Shown in pieces: positions 9,321-18,433 of a DNA stretch of 64,000 nucleotides. A program made the position numbers and the translations under genes. Within the stretch, counting starts at the first letter, position 1; each line of letters starts with the position of its first letter. This stretch comes from Denitratimonas sp037478135. GTDB taxonomy: Bacteria > Pseudomonadota > Gammaproteobacteria > Xanthomonadales > Xanthomonadaceae. The DNA lies in the NCBI RefSeq assembly GCF_037478135.1, contig NZ_JBBHDV010000015.1, forward strand, positions 1 through 64,000. Direction: 5' to 3'. The notes below the pieces were generated by a model that worked only from the letters and a program-made list of their open reading frames with translations, was not told the origin of the DNA and did not search any database.

Positions 9321-9749
9321 TCATGGCGAGCCGGGAACGATATCCGGCAGGCCGGTGGTCAACCACCAGCGCCTGGATTCCTTGTCCCAACGCCAGAGCT
9401 GGCGGTCCTGGATGACCCGCTCGGACTGGGTGTGACGGTTGATCAGGCGGATTTCCACCAGCTGCACCAGCTCTTCTTCGGACAGCATCTGGCTGCCTTT
9501 GACCCGGTAGCCGGTGATCTGCACCTGCTCGAAGCGCTGCCGATCCAGCTGGCTGAGGGGGTGCCGCCGCGCGTATTCCGGGTCCACCATCGACCAGGCA
9601 TCGTCGATATGACCCCAGCGGATCGCACCGGCGTAGTTGAACAGCGTGGTCTGGCGGATGTCCTGTTGCGAACCGACCCCGCATGCCGCCAGCAGCCCCA
9701 GCAAGAGCGCGGCAAGGAAAAGGCGTATTGGGAGGCGATGGCCGGACAT
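9321..9749 (-). CDS. Small lipoprotein of unknown function
   Basis: This 142-residue protein has a lipoprotein signal peptide with lipobox LLAAC and acylation at Cys23. The mature part (VDPEYARRHPLSQLDRQRFEQVQITGY, about residues 54-80) resembles small conserved lipoproteins seen in Xanthomonadales, with alpha+beta character and no catalytic motif. It lies between the SulP gene and the beta-helix gene on the same strand, 31 bases upstream of the SulP start, so it may be co-transcribed with SulP. Function is not assigned. Confidence 0.7.
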   Translation of the reverse strand: MSGHRLPIRLFLAALLLGLLAACGVGSQQDIRQTTLFNYAGAIRWGHIDDAWSMVDPEYARRHPLSQLDRQRFEQVQITGYRVKGSQMLSEEELVQLVEIRLINRHTQSERVIQDRQLWRWDKESRRWWLTTGLPDIVPGSP

Positions 9750-9905
9750 GACGTGCCATTGTCACCGATATCGGGGGGCGATGGCCAATGCCGGCTTCAT
9801 CCTGCACCGGCACTGGAACGGGAAAAGGCCGGCATCGCCGACCTTTTCCGGATGCTTGTGCCAGCAGCAGGCCGGCGCAAGCGTTCAGTACTGCGGGCTG
9901 ATCGC

Positions 9906-11585
9906 TCAGCGCGGCAGGTTCACGGTCCAGCCGCGGGTCCAGTCGTCGTGCGCACCGGCGAAGGCACCACGGTAGGTGACCGGACGGAAGTACGGATCGC
10001 TCAGTGCCTTGCCACCGCTCAGCACCGGCGAACCGGCCTGCGGCAGGTAACCGTCGAGCTGGGCGTCGCCGGTCTGGTTGCCTTCCTGGCCGTTGAACCA
10101 GGCCGCCACTTCATCGGCGCTGGCCGAATTGCCGCCGAACAGACCCTTGCCGCTGTTGCCGACGAAGGAATGGGTGAAGACCAGATCATCACCACGCACC
10201 GCCCAGGTTTCCGGGCCATCCAGCGCCAGGCTGACGCCGGTGAAACCGGTCACGACCAGGTTGCTGTAGATGCCGCCACTGCCGCGACGGATACGCAGTC
10301 CGTGCAGATTGTCATACTGGCTGGAGCCGACCAGCGTGATATTGGAAATTTCCGGACGGGTGCGCGGCGGGATATCCGGCGACGGGTTGCTGTTGTCCGA
10401 TTCGATGCCGTTGGAATCGCCGCCGATATCGTAGTTGTCGCCCTGCCAAGCCAGCAGGAACTGCAGCTTGCCGTGGTAACCGTCATCCATGTCGAAGCAG
10501 TCGTCGCCCATGTTCGAGCAGACCAGGTGACGGCCGTTGACGTTGCCGCCAAACCACTCGAAACCATCGTCCTTGCCGCCATCCACCTGCACGTACTCGA
10601 TCGTGGTGCCGGCACCGACGCCCAGCAGGGTCAGCGAGTTCAGCTCTTCGTTGTCGCGGATCGGGATGCCGGCCCACTCGATGCGGACATAACGCAGCAC
10701 ACCGGAGTTGTCGTCGAGCTTGTCACCACCGAAGGTCATCTCCGGATAGGCCTCGAACTTGCACGGTTCGGCTTCGGACACATAGTCGTTGCAGGTCGAA
10801 TGGCCGGCGATGTGCAGGCCGCCCCAAGAGCCGACTTCCGGCGTCGGACCGGTGAACACGATCGGGCGGGTCGCGGTGCCTTCGGCATAAATGCGGCCAC
10901 CCGCCTTGACGCCAACGAAGTTGGCCTGGGTGGTGTCCTCGTGACCCTGCACGGTGACGCCCGGATCGATCGTCAGCGTGGCGCCTTCTTCCACGATCAC
11001 CGCGCCCTTGACCAGATACTTCTTGCCGGCCGGCAGGTACAGCTCGCTTTCAATGCTGTTGGGCAGCAGGCAGTCGGCACCCTCGGCGGTGGTGCCGGTC
11101 GGGCAGGCGGCCAAAACCGGTGCTTCGTTGCACAGCGGGTTGCCCGCGAAGCCGATGTTGGTCTGGCCCGGGCTCACGTCGTGCGCGGCATCGGCCAAGC
11201 CGGAAGCCTCATCGAAATCGAAGGTCAGGCCAAGCGAATCACAGCTGGAGACGTCGATCGCAACGGTGCCGATCGACACCGCTTCGCTGCCCTTCTCGAA
11301 CAGGTTGACGGTGACGCCCTCAACCACGTTTTCACCCTTGGCCAGATCGCCCAGGAAGGTGTACCAGACCGGCTTGCCAGCGCTGTCGTAATCAAACATC
11401 ACGCCGTACAGCAGCGCACCGCCATCGGCCTGCGGCAGCACGTCGATCGAGACGCCGCTGCCTGTGGTGGCGGGGTTGTACCAGTTGCCATCGAGGCCGT
11501 CGTTGATGCTGACCTGGGCGGTCGCAGCGAGGGATGCACCGGCCAGGGCCAGCGCCAGGGTGGTCTTGCGGAACGGGAAGGACAT
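9906..11585 (-). CDS. Secreted right-handed beta-helix protein, TonB-receptor partner
   Basis: The protein has 559 residues with a Sec signal peptide cut near ATA-Q (residue 23). Residues 29-110 form a module beginning DGLDGNWYNPATTGSG and containing PVWYTFLGD, seen at the N termini of exported proteins in this bacterial group. From about residue 180 it reads as a parallel beta-helix rich in G, N and D (VIVEEGATLTIDPGV, GSWGGLHIAGH, DDGFEWFGGNVNGR). It ends in TRGWTVNL, a C-terminal signature common in such proteins. Six or more cysteines suggest disulfides. The start at 11585 puts the signal peptide first; ATG 11594 is also possible. It lies just downstream of the TonB receptor but has its own Pho-box-like promoter, implying joint use. 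No enzymatic motif is seen. Confidence 0.75.
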   Translation of the reverse strand: MSFPFRKTTLALALAGASLAATAQVSINDGLDGNWYNPATTGSGVSIDVLPQADGGALLYGVMFDYDSAGKPVWYTFLGDLAKGENVVEGVTVNLFEKGSEAVSIGTVAIDVSSCDSLGLTFDFDEASGLADAAHDVSPGQTNIGFAGNPLCNEAPVLAACPTGTTAEGADCLLPNSIESELYLPAGKKYLVKGAVIVEEGATLTIDPGVTVQGHEDTTQANFVGVKAGGRIYAEGTATRPIVFTGPTPEVGSWGGLHIAGHSTCNDYVSEAEPCKFEAYPEMTFGGDKLDDNSGVLRYVRIEWAGIPIRDNEELNSLTLLGVGAGTTIEYVQVDGGKDDGFEWFGGNVNGRHLVCSNMGDDCFDMDDGYHGKLQFLLAWQGDNYDIGGDSNGIESDNSNPSPDIPPRTRPEISNITLVGSSQYDNLHGLRIRRGSGGIYSNLVVTGFTGVSLALDGPETWAVRGDDLVFTHSFVGNSGKGLFGGNSASADEVAAWFNGQEGNQTGDAQLDGYLPQAGSPVLSGGKALSDPYFRPVTYRGAFAGAHDDWTRGWTVNLPR

Positions 11586-11634
11586 CGTCGCCATCCGGGG
11601 GTTGGGGAAGGAACCGGCATGGTGGTAAGTGGCG

Positions 11635-11674
11635 ATGACAGCGGCGCGACAGTCGCGTTTCGGTTTCAAGACAG
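11635..11674 (-). promoter_or_regulatory. Candidate PhoB box upstream of the beta-helix gene
   Basis: Read on the minus strand, 11652-11635 is CTGTCGC-GCCG-CTGTCAT: two PhoB half-sites (consensus CTGTCAT/C) 11 bp apart, matching 12 of 14 half-site bases. A further half-site, CTGTCTT at 11674-11668, lies exactly 22 bp upstream, in phase. Ten bases downstream is CACCAT (11624-11619), a weak -10. The box ends about 50 bases before the start codon at 11585. The spacing and repeat pattern fit a phosphate-starvation promoter. This is pattern matching only. Confidence 0.55.
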
Positions 11675-11741
11675 CCGCGCCTGCCACGCGGCACGGGCCG
11701 GCATTGCACCGGCCCGGCGATTCAACAGCGGATCAACCGCC

Positions 11742-14327
11742 TCAGTAACTCCATTCCAGATTGACCGCGATCTCGCGTCCCTTGCGGTAGCGGCGCGACA
11801 CCTCGCTGCCCTGGGTGTACTCGGCCCCGGGATTGAGCAGGTTGCGCAAACGCAGGCGCAGCTTCCAGTTGTCGGCGAAGGTGCGCGAGTAGCTGAAATC
11901 GAGCTGGTGGAACGGCTGTTCGTATTCGTCCGGTAAGCCCTGCAGGCCGACCTTGGTGACGCGTTTGCCGGCGACGTTGTAGAGCAGCGTGGCCTCATGC
12001 ACCGCGTTCGGGTCGAACCAGGTCAGTGCCAGGTTGGTCAGGTACGGCGACTGGCCCTGCAGCGGGCGCTGGCTGGAGGTCTGGATACCGACCGCCGCGC
12101 CCAGATCCACTTCTGAATCGATCCGGGTGTGGTTCAGGCTCACGCCGAGGTCGTACCAGGGAATCGTGTTGCGGATGCCTTCGGGTACCCATTGCGCATC
12201 GCCGAAATAGCCCAGATTGCTGCCGATCTCGAATTCCACGCCATTCACGAAGGCGCTGTCGGCATTGCGCAGTTCCAGCAGATCACCCGAAGCCGGGGTC
12301 CGCACCAGTTCGATCGGGTCGTCGAATTCCTTGCGGAACAGCGCCACCGAGACGCTGTCGCTGCCGATGAAGTAGTACTCCCAGCGCAGGTCGTAACTGG
12401 TGATCTCGGTCTGTTTCAAGTCCGGGTTGCCGAGCACGGTGATGTCCAGCAGCGGATCGGTGTAGGGCGCGCGCGACAGCTCGCGGAACTCGGGCCGGGC
12501 GATGGTCCGGTTCCAGGACAGGCGCAATTGCGCATTGTCCGAATAGCCCCAGGTCAGCGTTGCCGAGGGCAGGGTTTCACTGCCTTCCAGATGCGCCACG
12601 GTCGGCACCGCGCCGGGCAGGAACGGATCCTGCGTCACCACGCGCTGGTCGTTGTCTTCACGCCGCACGCCCAGATCGGCACGCCACGCGCCCAGGGTCA
12701 GGTCGGCGCGCAGATACCAGGCGTCCAGCGCCTGCTCGGCCTGGTAGAAGTCGGTCGGCTGGCTGGCCGACAGCAATTCCAGCGCGCCGGAATCGATCTG
12801 GCCGGGATTGAGAATGTCGTCGATCGGCGTATCCACCGACGGCAGGCGATCCAGATGACGCACACTGACGCGCCAGATTTCCGAATCGCGGTCACGCCGC
12901 AGACGGCTGCCGCCGGCCGACAGCGTCAGCCCGGACGAGTCGCCGAACACGAAGGGGTAGGTCAGTCCCAGACGCATTTCCTCGACATCGTCATCCATCA
13001 TTTCCCAGCGCATCTGGGCCGGGAAACTCGGGGTGTAGACGTATTCGCCGGCGACACTGAGGGTGTACATCGAGCTGCGCGCGAACGGCATGTCGCGGCT
13101 CGCGCTGGAGTCGGTGTACTGCCATTGCAGACCCAGATCGCCGGCGGCTGCGAACAGGTGTTCACCGCCGAACTGGCGCGTGGTCAGCACGTTTTCGGTC
13201 CATTCGCTGGTGGTGCTGCGCTCCTCGGTACCCAGCGTGCGCAAGCCGGTATCGACGCGGTCCTGCTGCAGGGTCTGGGCCAGGCGCATGACGCTGGCGT
13301 CGATGTGGTGGTCAGCGCCGATATCCATGCCAGTGGAGAAGAACAGGCTGGAGTCGGCGCTGCGCTCGGCACGCTCGCGCAGGTATTCCTGGTTGCGGTT
13401 GAGGTTGCCGTCACCGCGGATCGAATACTCGGCGCGCTCTTCCTCGCGCAGATCCCAGCTCTGCGACCAGCGCGCGGCGCCGACCACGCCCACGCGCAAT
13501 TCGTCGCCGCCCCAGCTGTTGCCGGCACTCAACGAGGCACTGCCGTCCGGCCCCATGCGCTTGCGCGAGACACCGAATTCCTTGCCCATGACCGCATGCC
13601 CGAGATCGGCCAATTCGGCCGAACCGCGCGGTGGCAACGGGCGCTGCAACACCCCTGCGGGCGGCGCACGCAGGCCATCGTCGCGGCCCAGCCAGTCACG
13701 CCCGCCGCTGGCCGAGCGCCAGCCATCCTCGCCGGTGGTGCCGTGCGCATAGCCCAGCCCCAGATCAGCCTTGAACATCGGCCCGGCCGGCACCCCGCGG
13801 GTGCGCAGGTTGACCGTGCCGCCACCGAACTCGCCCGGCAGCGCCGGGTTGTAGCTCTTGTTGACATCGACCCCGGCCAGCAGGCCGCTGGGGAACAGAT
13901 CCATCGGCACCACGCGCCGGGTCGGGTCCGGGCTCGGGATCTGCGCGCCGTTGAGCAACGCGGCCGAATAGCGTTCACCCAGACCGCGCACATAAATGAA
14001 ACGGTCATCGACCAGACTCAGCCCGGTGACACGGCGCAGTGCGGCGGCGGCATCGGAATCACCGGCGCGGGAAATCTGTTCGGCGGAAAGCACGTCCAGC
14101 AGTTGCGCCGATTCGCGCCGCACCTGCAATGCATCGAACTGGCCGCCCTCCTCCTGGATATAGGTTTCCTGCACCGACACCTCGGACAAGGTGGTTGCCG
14201 GCGTGTCTTCAGGCGTGGTCGGCGGTGGTGGAGGTGGAGGCGGCACCGGCTCCTGGGCCAGGGCCAGCGGTGCGCATGACAGGGACAGGGCCACCAGAAT
14301 GGCGGCCGCCAGCGGAGTAGCGTTCAT
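11742..14327 (-). CDS. TonB-dependent outer-membrane receptor
   Basis: The 861-residue outer-membrane transporter has a signal peptide to about residue 24 (PLALA-Q), then a proline-rich stretch. An N-terminal plug domain follows (VLSAEQISRAGDSDAAAALRR, FIYVRGLGERY, GEFGGGTVNLRTRG), and then a 22-strand-type barrel ending in a terminal beta strand with aromatic last residue (VNLEWSY). The start at 14327 gives a proper signal peptide; the frame upstream is unlikely. The receptor would use TonB/ExbBD energy to import a large or scarce nutrient. The Pho-box-like promoter and the neighbouring secreted beta-helix protein suggest a phosphorus-containing ligand, by inference only. No named receptor is a confident match. 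Confidence 0.9.
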   Translation of the reverse strand: MNATPLAAAILVALSLSCAPLALAQEPVPPPPPPPPTTPEDTPATTLSEVSVQETYIQEEGGQFDALQVRRESAQLLDVLSAEQISRAGDSDAAAALRRVTGLSLVDDRFIYVRGLGERYSAALLNGAQIPSPDPTRRVVPMDLFPSGLLAGVDVNKSYNPALPGEFGGGTVNLRTRGVPAGPMFKADLGLGYAHGTTGEDGWRSASGGRDWLGRDDGLRAPPAGVLQRPLPPRGSAELADLGHAVMGKEFGVSRKRMGPDGSASLSAGNSWGGDELRVGVVGAARWSQSWDLREEERAEYSIRGDGNLNRNQEYLRERAERSADSSLFFSTGMDIGADHHIDASVMRLAQTLQQDRVDTGLRTLGTEERSTTSEWTENVLTTRQFGGEHLFAAAGDLGLQWQYTDSSASRDMPFARSSMYTLSVAGEYVYTPSFPAQMRWEMMDDDVEEMRLGLTYPFVFGDSSGLTLSAGGSRLRRDRDSEIWRVSVRHLDRLPSVDTPIDDILNPGQIDSGALELLSASQPTDFYQAEQALDAWYLRADLTLGAWRADLGVRREDNDQRVVTQDPFLPGAVPTVAHLEGSETLPSATLTWGYSDNAQLRLSWNRTIARPEFRELSRAPYTDPLLDITVLGNPDLKQTEITSYDLRWEYYFIGSDSVSVALFRKEFDDPIELVRTPASGDLLELRNADSAFVNGVEFEIGSNLGYFGDAQWVPEGIRNTIPWYDLGVSLNHTRIDSEVDLGAAVGIQTSSQRPLQGQSPYLTNLALTWFDPNAVHEATLLYNVAGKRVTKVGLQGLPDEYEQPFHQLDFSYSRTFADNWKLRLRLRNLLNPGAEYTQGSEVSRRYRKGREIAVNLEWSY

Positions 14328-14414
14328 AGGGAAGCTGCGGCGTTGGAAAGGAATGATCCAGCGGGCCGGACCCGGCGCCCTTGCGTGGTGCGACCCGGCC
14401 TGTGGAAACGCGAC

Positions 14415-14448
14415 ACGATATGAAGCTGCCGTGACAGTCCAATGACAT
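14415..14448 (-). promoter_or_regulatory. Candidate PhoB box and -10 for the TonB receptor
   Basis: On the minus strand 14448-14431 reads ATGTCAT-TGGA-CTGTCAC, matching 13 of 14 half-site bases of the PhoB consensus with the required 4-base spacer. Exactly 10 bases further is TATCGT (14420-14415), where Pho promoters carry their -10 in place of a normal -35/-10 pair. The site lies about 105-120 bases before the receptor ATG, in the region shared with the divergent cfa gene. Confidence 0.6.
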
Positions 14449-14520
14449 TGACGCCGTGCAACAGGACAGAGCGTGACGGCTGCGGCACACTGTTCAGGAA
14501 CATCCTGCGGACACACGACG

Positions 14521-15708
14521 ATGGATGCGCCCACCGGAACCACCGCCGCGCCGGCCGTGCTGCCGGACTCCAGTGCTGCCTGGCGCGCGCTGGACAGGTT
14601 GCTGGCGCACGCCGATATCCGCATCGGCGGCGAACGCCCGTGGGATCTCCAAGTCCACGATCCGGCGATGGCTGCCCGGGTGCTGGCACAGGGCAGCCTG
14701 GGTCTGGGCGAGAGCTACATGGACGGCGCCTGGGATGTGCCGCAGCTGGATATGTTCTTCGAGCGCGTCCTGACCGCGCGGCTCGACGAACAGGTCACCG
14801 CCGGGCTGGCCTGGCAAGTATTCAAGGCCCGCCTGTTCAACCGCCAGAGCCGGCGCCGCGCATTCAAGGTCGGGCAGGCGCACTACGATCTGGGCAATGA
14901 CTTCTTCGCCGCGATGCTGGGCCCGACGATGGCTTACAGCTGCGGCTACTGGCGCAACCCCGACGGCCAGCCGGCAGCGGATCTGGACACCGCGCAGCGC
15001 AACAAGCTGGAGCTGATCTGCCGCAAGCTGGGGCTGGAACCGGGCATGCGCCTGCTCGACATCGGTTGCGGCTGGGGCAGCCTGATGCGGGTTGCGGCCG
15101 AGCGCGGCGTGCATTGCACCGGGCTGACGGTATCCGCCGAACAGGGCGCGCATGTGCGCCAAGCGCTGGCACAGCTGCCGGTCAAGATAGAGGTCGAAGT
15201 GGCCGATTACCGCAGCTTCAACGCGGACGCACGCCAGCGTTTCGACCGCATCGCCTCGGTCGGCATGTTCGAACATGTCGGCAGGCGCAATTACCCGGCC
15301 TATTTCGACATGGTGCGCCGCTGCCTGGCCGACGATGGCCTTTTCCTGCTGCACAGCATCGGCCGCAACCACACCCGTGGCGGGGTGGACCCGTGGATCG
15401 ACCGCTACATCTTCCCCAATGGCGAATTGCCGGCAATCAGCGATGTCGCGCGCCACGCCGAAACCCGTTTCGTGATCGAAGACGTGCACAATTTCGGTGC
15501 CGACTACGACCCCACGCTGATGGCCTGGCATGCCAACTTCCAGGCCGCCTGGCCGCGCTTCGCCGGGCAGTACGGCGAACGCTTCGCACGCATGTGGCGC
15601 TACTACCTGCTGGCCTGCGCCGGCGCCTTCCGCGCCCGCACGCTGCAACTGTGGCAATTCGTGCTGTCACCGCACGGCGTGGCCGGTGGCTATCGACGGC
15701 CGGAATGA
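14521..15708 (+). CDS. cfa: Cyclopropane-fatty-acyl-phospholipid synthase
   Basis: The enzyme transfers a methylene group from S-adenosylmethionine onto cis double bonds of membrane phospholipid acyl chains. The product is 395 residues (E. coli Cfa has 382). The SAM-binding motif LLDIGCGWGSL is near residue 180, preceded by the family motif around HYDLGNDFFAAML and followed by MFEHVGRRNYPAYF and HSIGRNHT. The start at 14521 gives MDAPTG; an upstream ATG at 14473 is less likely. It is divergent from the TonB receptor. Cyclopropanation usually rises in stationary phase or under acid and solvent stress, though no such control site is evident. Confidence 0.95.
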   Translation: MDAPTGTTAAPAVLPDSSAAWRALDRLLAHADIRIGGERPWDLQVHDPAMAARVLAQGSLGLGESYMDGAWDVPQLDMFFERVLTARLDEQVTAGLAWQVFKARLFNRQSRRRAFKVGQAHYDLGNDFFAAMLGPTMAYSCGYWRNPDGQPAADLDTAQRNKLELICRKLGLEPGMRLLDIGCGWGSLMRVAAERGVHCTGLTVSAEQGAHVRQALAQLPVKIEVEVADYRSFNADARQRFDRIASVGMFEHVGRRNYPAYFDMVRRCLADDGLFLLHSIGRNHTRGGVDPWIDRYIFPNGELPAISDVARHAETRFVIEDVHNFGADYDPTLMAWHANFQAAWPRFAGQYGERFARMWRYYLLACAGAFRARTLQLWQFVLSPHGVAGGYRRPE

Positions 15709-15745
15709 GCCAACATCGGTGCTTCCAGAATCTCCCGTCCCCTCA

Positions 15746-16792
15746 ATGAAATACCGTCGCCCTGCACTTCTGCTGGCTCCAGCCCTGCTGCTGCTCGCAT
15801 GGGCCGGCTGGTCGCTGATCCAACGTGATCGCACGCTGCCGGTCACGGATGATCCGCTGCCCACGTATGTGGAGCGGCAGCCGGCGCCGGCCCTGATCCC
15901 CGCCTCCATGGAACCAGCTGCCCTGGCTCCGGTGCCTTTCCATGCGGAGATGCCATTGCCTGCATGGGATCTGCCCTTCCATGAAACCGTCAGCGAACTG
16001 GAAGAACGTGCAGCGAACGGCGACGGTGCGGCAGGATGCCGGCTTGCCTCGGGTCATCTGAATTGCCGCAGCCTGCCACTGCAACGCTTGGAATTTGACG
16101 ACTGGTTGAAAGCGCAGAACACCAGACTGGAGATCATCCAGCACCTCCCGCCCGATCAGGCCGACACGCGACTGGTCGAGTTCGAGGCCGAGCTGGAACG
16201 TCGCGAAGGTGCGCTGTCCTTGGCCGAGCACCATTGCGGAAACCTGGCTCCGCCCAGCCCCGCCACCATGGCCGATATCTGGCATCGCGCCGCCCGGGCC
16301 GGGAACCGCGCAGCGATGAAGCAGTACGCCAGCGGCAACGCGTTCCGCTGGGACAGCCTGCTGGAAGCACTGCCGGAGCTGGCAACGTTCCGGCAGGAAG
16401 CCCCCGCAATGGCGTGGCAGCTGATGCACGAGGGTGATGTGGAAATGCTCGCCGTGCTGGCCATCGCCCACTCGCCCTTGCCACGGCAAAGGCGCTGGCT
16501 TCTGGATCAGGCGGTGACACCGGACGCAGTCACGGCCTTGGCGCTGCACCGCCAATTGCAACAGACCCTGACGGACGAAGAACACAGCGACCCCTTGCTG
16601 GAAGACACCATCAAACAATTGCAGGCACAGCTGTCTCCCGAGCAGCTGCAGCAGGCCGAGCGCCTGCGGGCGGATCACTTCTCCGGCTGGGTTCCCCGGC
16701 ATCCGGCGCAACAAGGCCTGCGCGCACTGCGCAACGGCGTGCGTGACATTTCCGCAAACCAGTGCGAGGAACCCGAAACGGGCGCGCGATGA
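15746..16792 (+). CDS. Exported protein of unknown function
   Basis: This 348-residue protein has an N-terminal hydrophobic segment (residues about 6-22, LLLAPALLLLAWAGWSL), either a signal anchor or a signal peptide. The rest is helical and Leu/Gln/Glu/Ala-rich. Residues about 90-110 (EERAANGDGAAGCRLASGHLNC) and 210-225 (HRAARAGNRAAMKQYASG) resemble Sel1/TPR-like helical pairs, so a repeat scaffold is possible. Four to five cysteines lie in the N-terminal half. It follows cfa by 37 bases on the same strand and may share its transcript. No family was recognised with certainty. Confidence 0.6.
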   Translation: MKYRRPALLLAPALLLLAWAGWSLIQRDRTLPVTDDPLPTYVERQPAPALIPASMEPAALAPVPFHAEMPLPAWDLPFHETVSELEERAANGDGAAGCRLASGHLNCRSLPLQRLEFDDWLKAQNTRLEIIQHLPPDQADTRLVEFEAELERREGALSLAEHHCGNLAPPSPATMADIWHRAARAGNRAAMKQYASGNAFRWDSLLEALPELATFRQEAPAMAWQLMHEGDVEMLAVLAIAHSPLPRQRRWLLDQAVTPDAVTALALHRQLQQTLTDEEHSDPLLEDTIKQLQAQLSPEQLQQAERLRADHFSGWVPRHPAQQGLRALRNGVRDISANQCEEPETGAR

Positions 16793-16855
16793 TCCTGTTG
16801 TGCGGCGCAGCCGTGCGGCATCAAGCCGTGCAGATCAATATCGGCCCGGAATGAA

Positions 16856-16879
16856 AAACGGCCCGCATGCAGGCCGTTT
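16856..16879. terminator. Bidirectional hairpin terminator
   Basis: AAACGGCC (16856-16863) pairs with GGCCGTTT (16872-16879) around an 8-base loop, with an A-run on one flank and T's on the other. It sits between two convergent genes (the exported orphan and the rhodanese), as expected for a shared rho-independent terminator. Confidence 0.75.
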
Positions 16880-16904
16880 CAAGGGTTCTGGGCAATGCGC
16901 AGGC

Positions 16905-17339
16905 TCAGCGCCCGCGTGCCAGCGGCAGGTCTGCCGATTGCCAGGCGCCGATGCCGCCTTCGAGCCAGTAGACCTTCTGGTAACCGGCCTTGACCAAGCG
17001 TTTTGCGGCTTGCGCCGAGACCATGCCGGTGCGGCAGACCACCGCCACCGGCAGTTCCCGGGCCTTGGCCAGGTGCGTGTTCTCGGGGCTGAACTGGCTC
17101 ATCACCACGTTCTTCGAGCCGACGATGTGGCCCTTCTCGAAGTCGTTGATCGGGCTGACGTCCACCACCAGCGCGCTCTCGCGGTTGATCAGATGGGTCA
17201 ACAGCGCCGGCGTCAGCGCCTTGTAGCCACGGGTGAAGCGCGACACCTCGTTGGCGATCAGCGCGAAGGTCAGTGCGACAAAACCCAGTGACAGGATCGG
17301 GTGGGCGCTGATGAATTCGGGCAGGCGTTCAAGCAACAC
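16905..17339 (-). CDS. Membrane-anchored rhodanese-like sulfurtransferase
   Basis: The 144-residue protein has a membrane helix at residues about 13-29 and a single rhodanese domain. The active-site loop is VVCRTGMVS with the persulfide-accepting cysteine; DVSPINDFEKGHI is the typical CH2 region. The family moves sulfane sulfur to acceptors, but the physiological acceptor here is unknown. The start is GTG at 17339 with GAGGA 7 bases upstream. It lies 12 bases after speE on the same strand and is probably co-transcribed with it. Confidence 0.85.
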   Translation of the reverse strand: MLLERLPEFISAHPILSLGFVALTFALIANEVSRFTRGYKALTPALLTHLINRESALVVDVSPINDFEKGHIVGSKNVVMSQFSPENTHLAKARELPVAVVCRTGMVSAQAAKRLVKAGYQKVYWLEGGIGAWQSADLPLARGR

Positions 17340-17351
17340 GGGAAGTCCTCA

Positions 17352-18206
17352 TCACTCGCCCAGCTCGCGCATGAACTCGGGCATCACGAGCGCGGCGCGG
17401 TGGACATCGACGTTGTAGTAGCGGGTCGGGAAGCTCTTGGACTGCGCTCCGCGCTCGCGGTAGCCGGCCAGTTCACCGCCCTTGCGTGCCAGCGTACAGC
17501 TCCACCAGCCGGTCGGATAGCACGGCTGCGGGAACGGCAGCGTGCGGCAGTGGGCGAAGCCGGCGGCAGTCATGTGGTGGCGCATCGACTTGATCAGCGA
17601 CAGGTGCACCAGCGGCGATTCTGACTGCTGCACCAGGATGCCGCCCTGACGCAGCGCCTTGACACAGGACTGGTAGAAAGCCTCGTTGAACAGGCCCTCG
17701 GCCGGGCCGACCGGATCGGTGGAATCCACGATGATCACGTCGATGCTCTCGGGCGCAGCGTTCTTCATGTAGGCGATGCCGTCATCGAACAGCAGCTCGG
17801 CGCGCGGATCGGCGTTGGAATCACACAGCTCGGGGAAATACTTTTCCGCCATGCGCGTGACCTGCTCGTCGATGTCCACCTGCACCGCGTGCTCGACTTC
17901 CTTGTGCTTGAGCACTTCGCGCAGCGTGCCGCAATCGCCGCCGCCGATGATCACCACGCGCTTGGGATTGCTGTGGGTGAACAGCACCGGGTGCGCCATC
18001 ATCTCGTGGTACAGGAAGTTGTCGCGCGAGGTCAGCATGATCGCGCCGTCGATCACCATCAGGTTGCCCCAATCGGTGGTTTCCCAGATCTCGATCTTCT
18101 GGAACGGCGACTGGACTTCATCCAGCTTTCTCTTCACCCGGAAGCCGATGGCCGAGCCGGACTGCTCGAAGTTCTCGTAAAACCAGGTGGAAGCGTCGGC
18201 GCTCAT
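17352..18206 (-). CDS. speE: Spermidine synthase
   Basis: The enzyme transfers aminopropyl from decarboxylated SAM to putrescine. The 284-residue product has the nucleotide-binding core VVIIGGGDCGTLREVLKH, the catalytic-loop aspartate segment IIVDSTDPVGPAEGLF, and QSESP further on. Its neighbour on the opposite strand is speA (arginine decarboxylase), the start of a putrescine route, so the pair is a polyamine locus. Agmatinase or agmatine deiminase and speD are not in the window. The intervening 227 bases hold both promoters but no clear operator. Confidence 0.95.
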   Translation of the reverse strand: MSADASTWFYENFEQSGSAIGFRVKRKLDEVQSPFQKIEIWETTDWGNLMVIDGAIMLTSRDNFLYHEMMAHPVLFTHSNPKRVVIIGGGDCGTLREVLKHKEVEHAVQVDIDEQVTRMAEKYFPELCDSNADPRAELLFDDGIAYMKNAAPESIDVIIVDSTDPVGPAEGLFNEAFYQSCVKALRQGGILVQQSESPLVHLSLIKSMRHHMTAAGFAHCRTLPFPQPCYPTGWWSCTLARKGGELAGYRERGAQSKSFPTRYYNVDVHRAALVMPEFMRELGE

Positions 18207-18433
18207 TGAGTTTCCGCAAAGAAAGGTGAAAGGGGCTGCAAAGCCGGCGGATTGTAGCCGAATGCGGCGGCGCAGGCTTCCGCTACCCGGGCAGGCCTGT
18301 TGCCAACTGTTCCGGTTTGACCCGGCGGTGATGGATTTGCCGCTGCAACGGCGGCCCCGGCGACGCCATCCGCCGCCTCCGTACCGGCGCTCCTTGCTAC
18401 CATCTGCCGCCCATTTAACGGTTCAGCCCGCCC

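Noticed and set aside
9321..9749. The small lipoprotein as a third part of the receptor/beta-helix module
   Set aside because: It has no Pho-box-like sequence and its spacing groups it with the SulP gene.
12129..14279. A 716-codon frame antisense to the TonB receptor
   Set aside because: No recognisable fold; composition follows the complementary strand of a genuine receptor gene.
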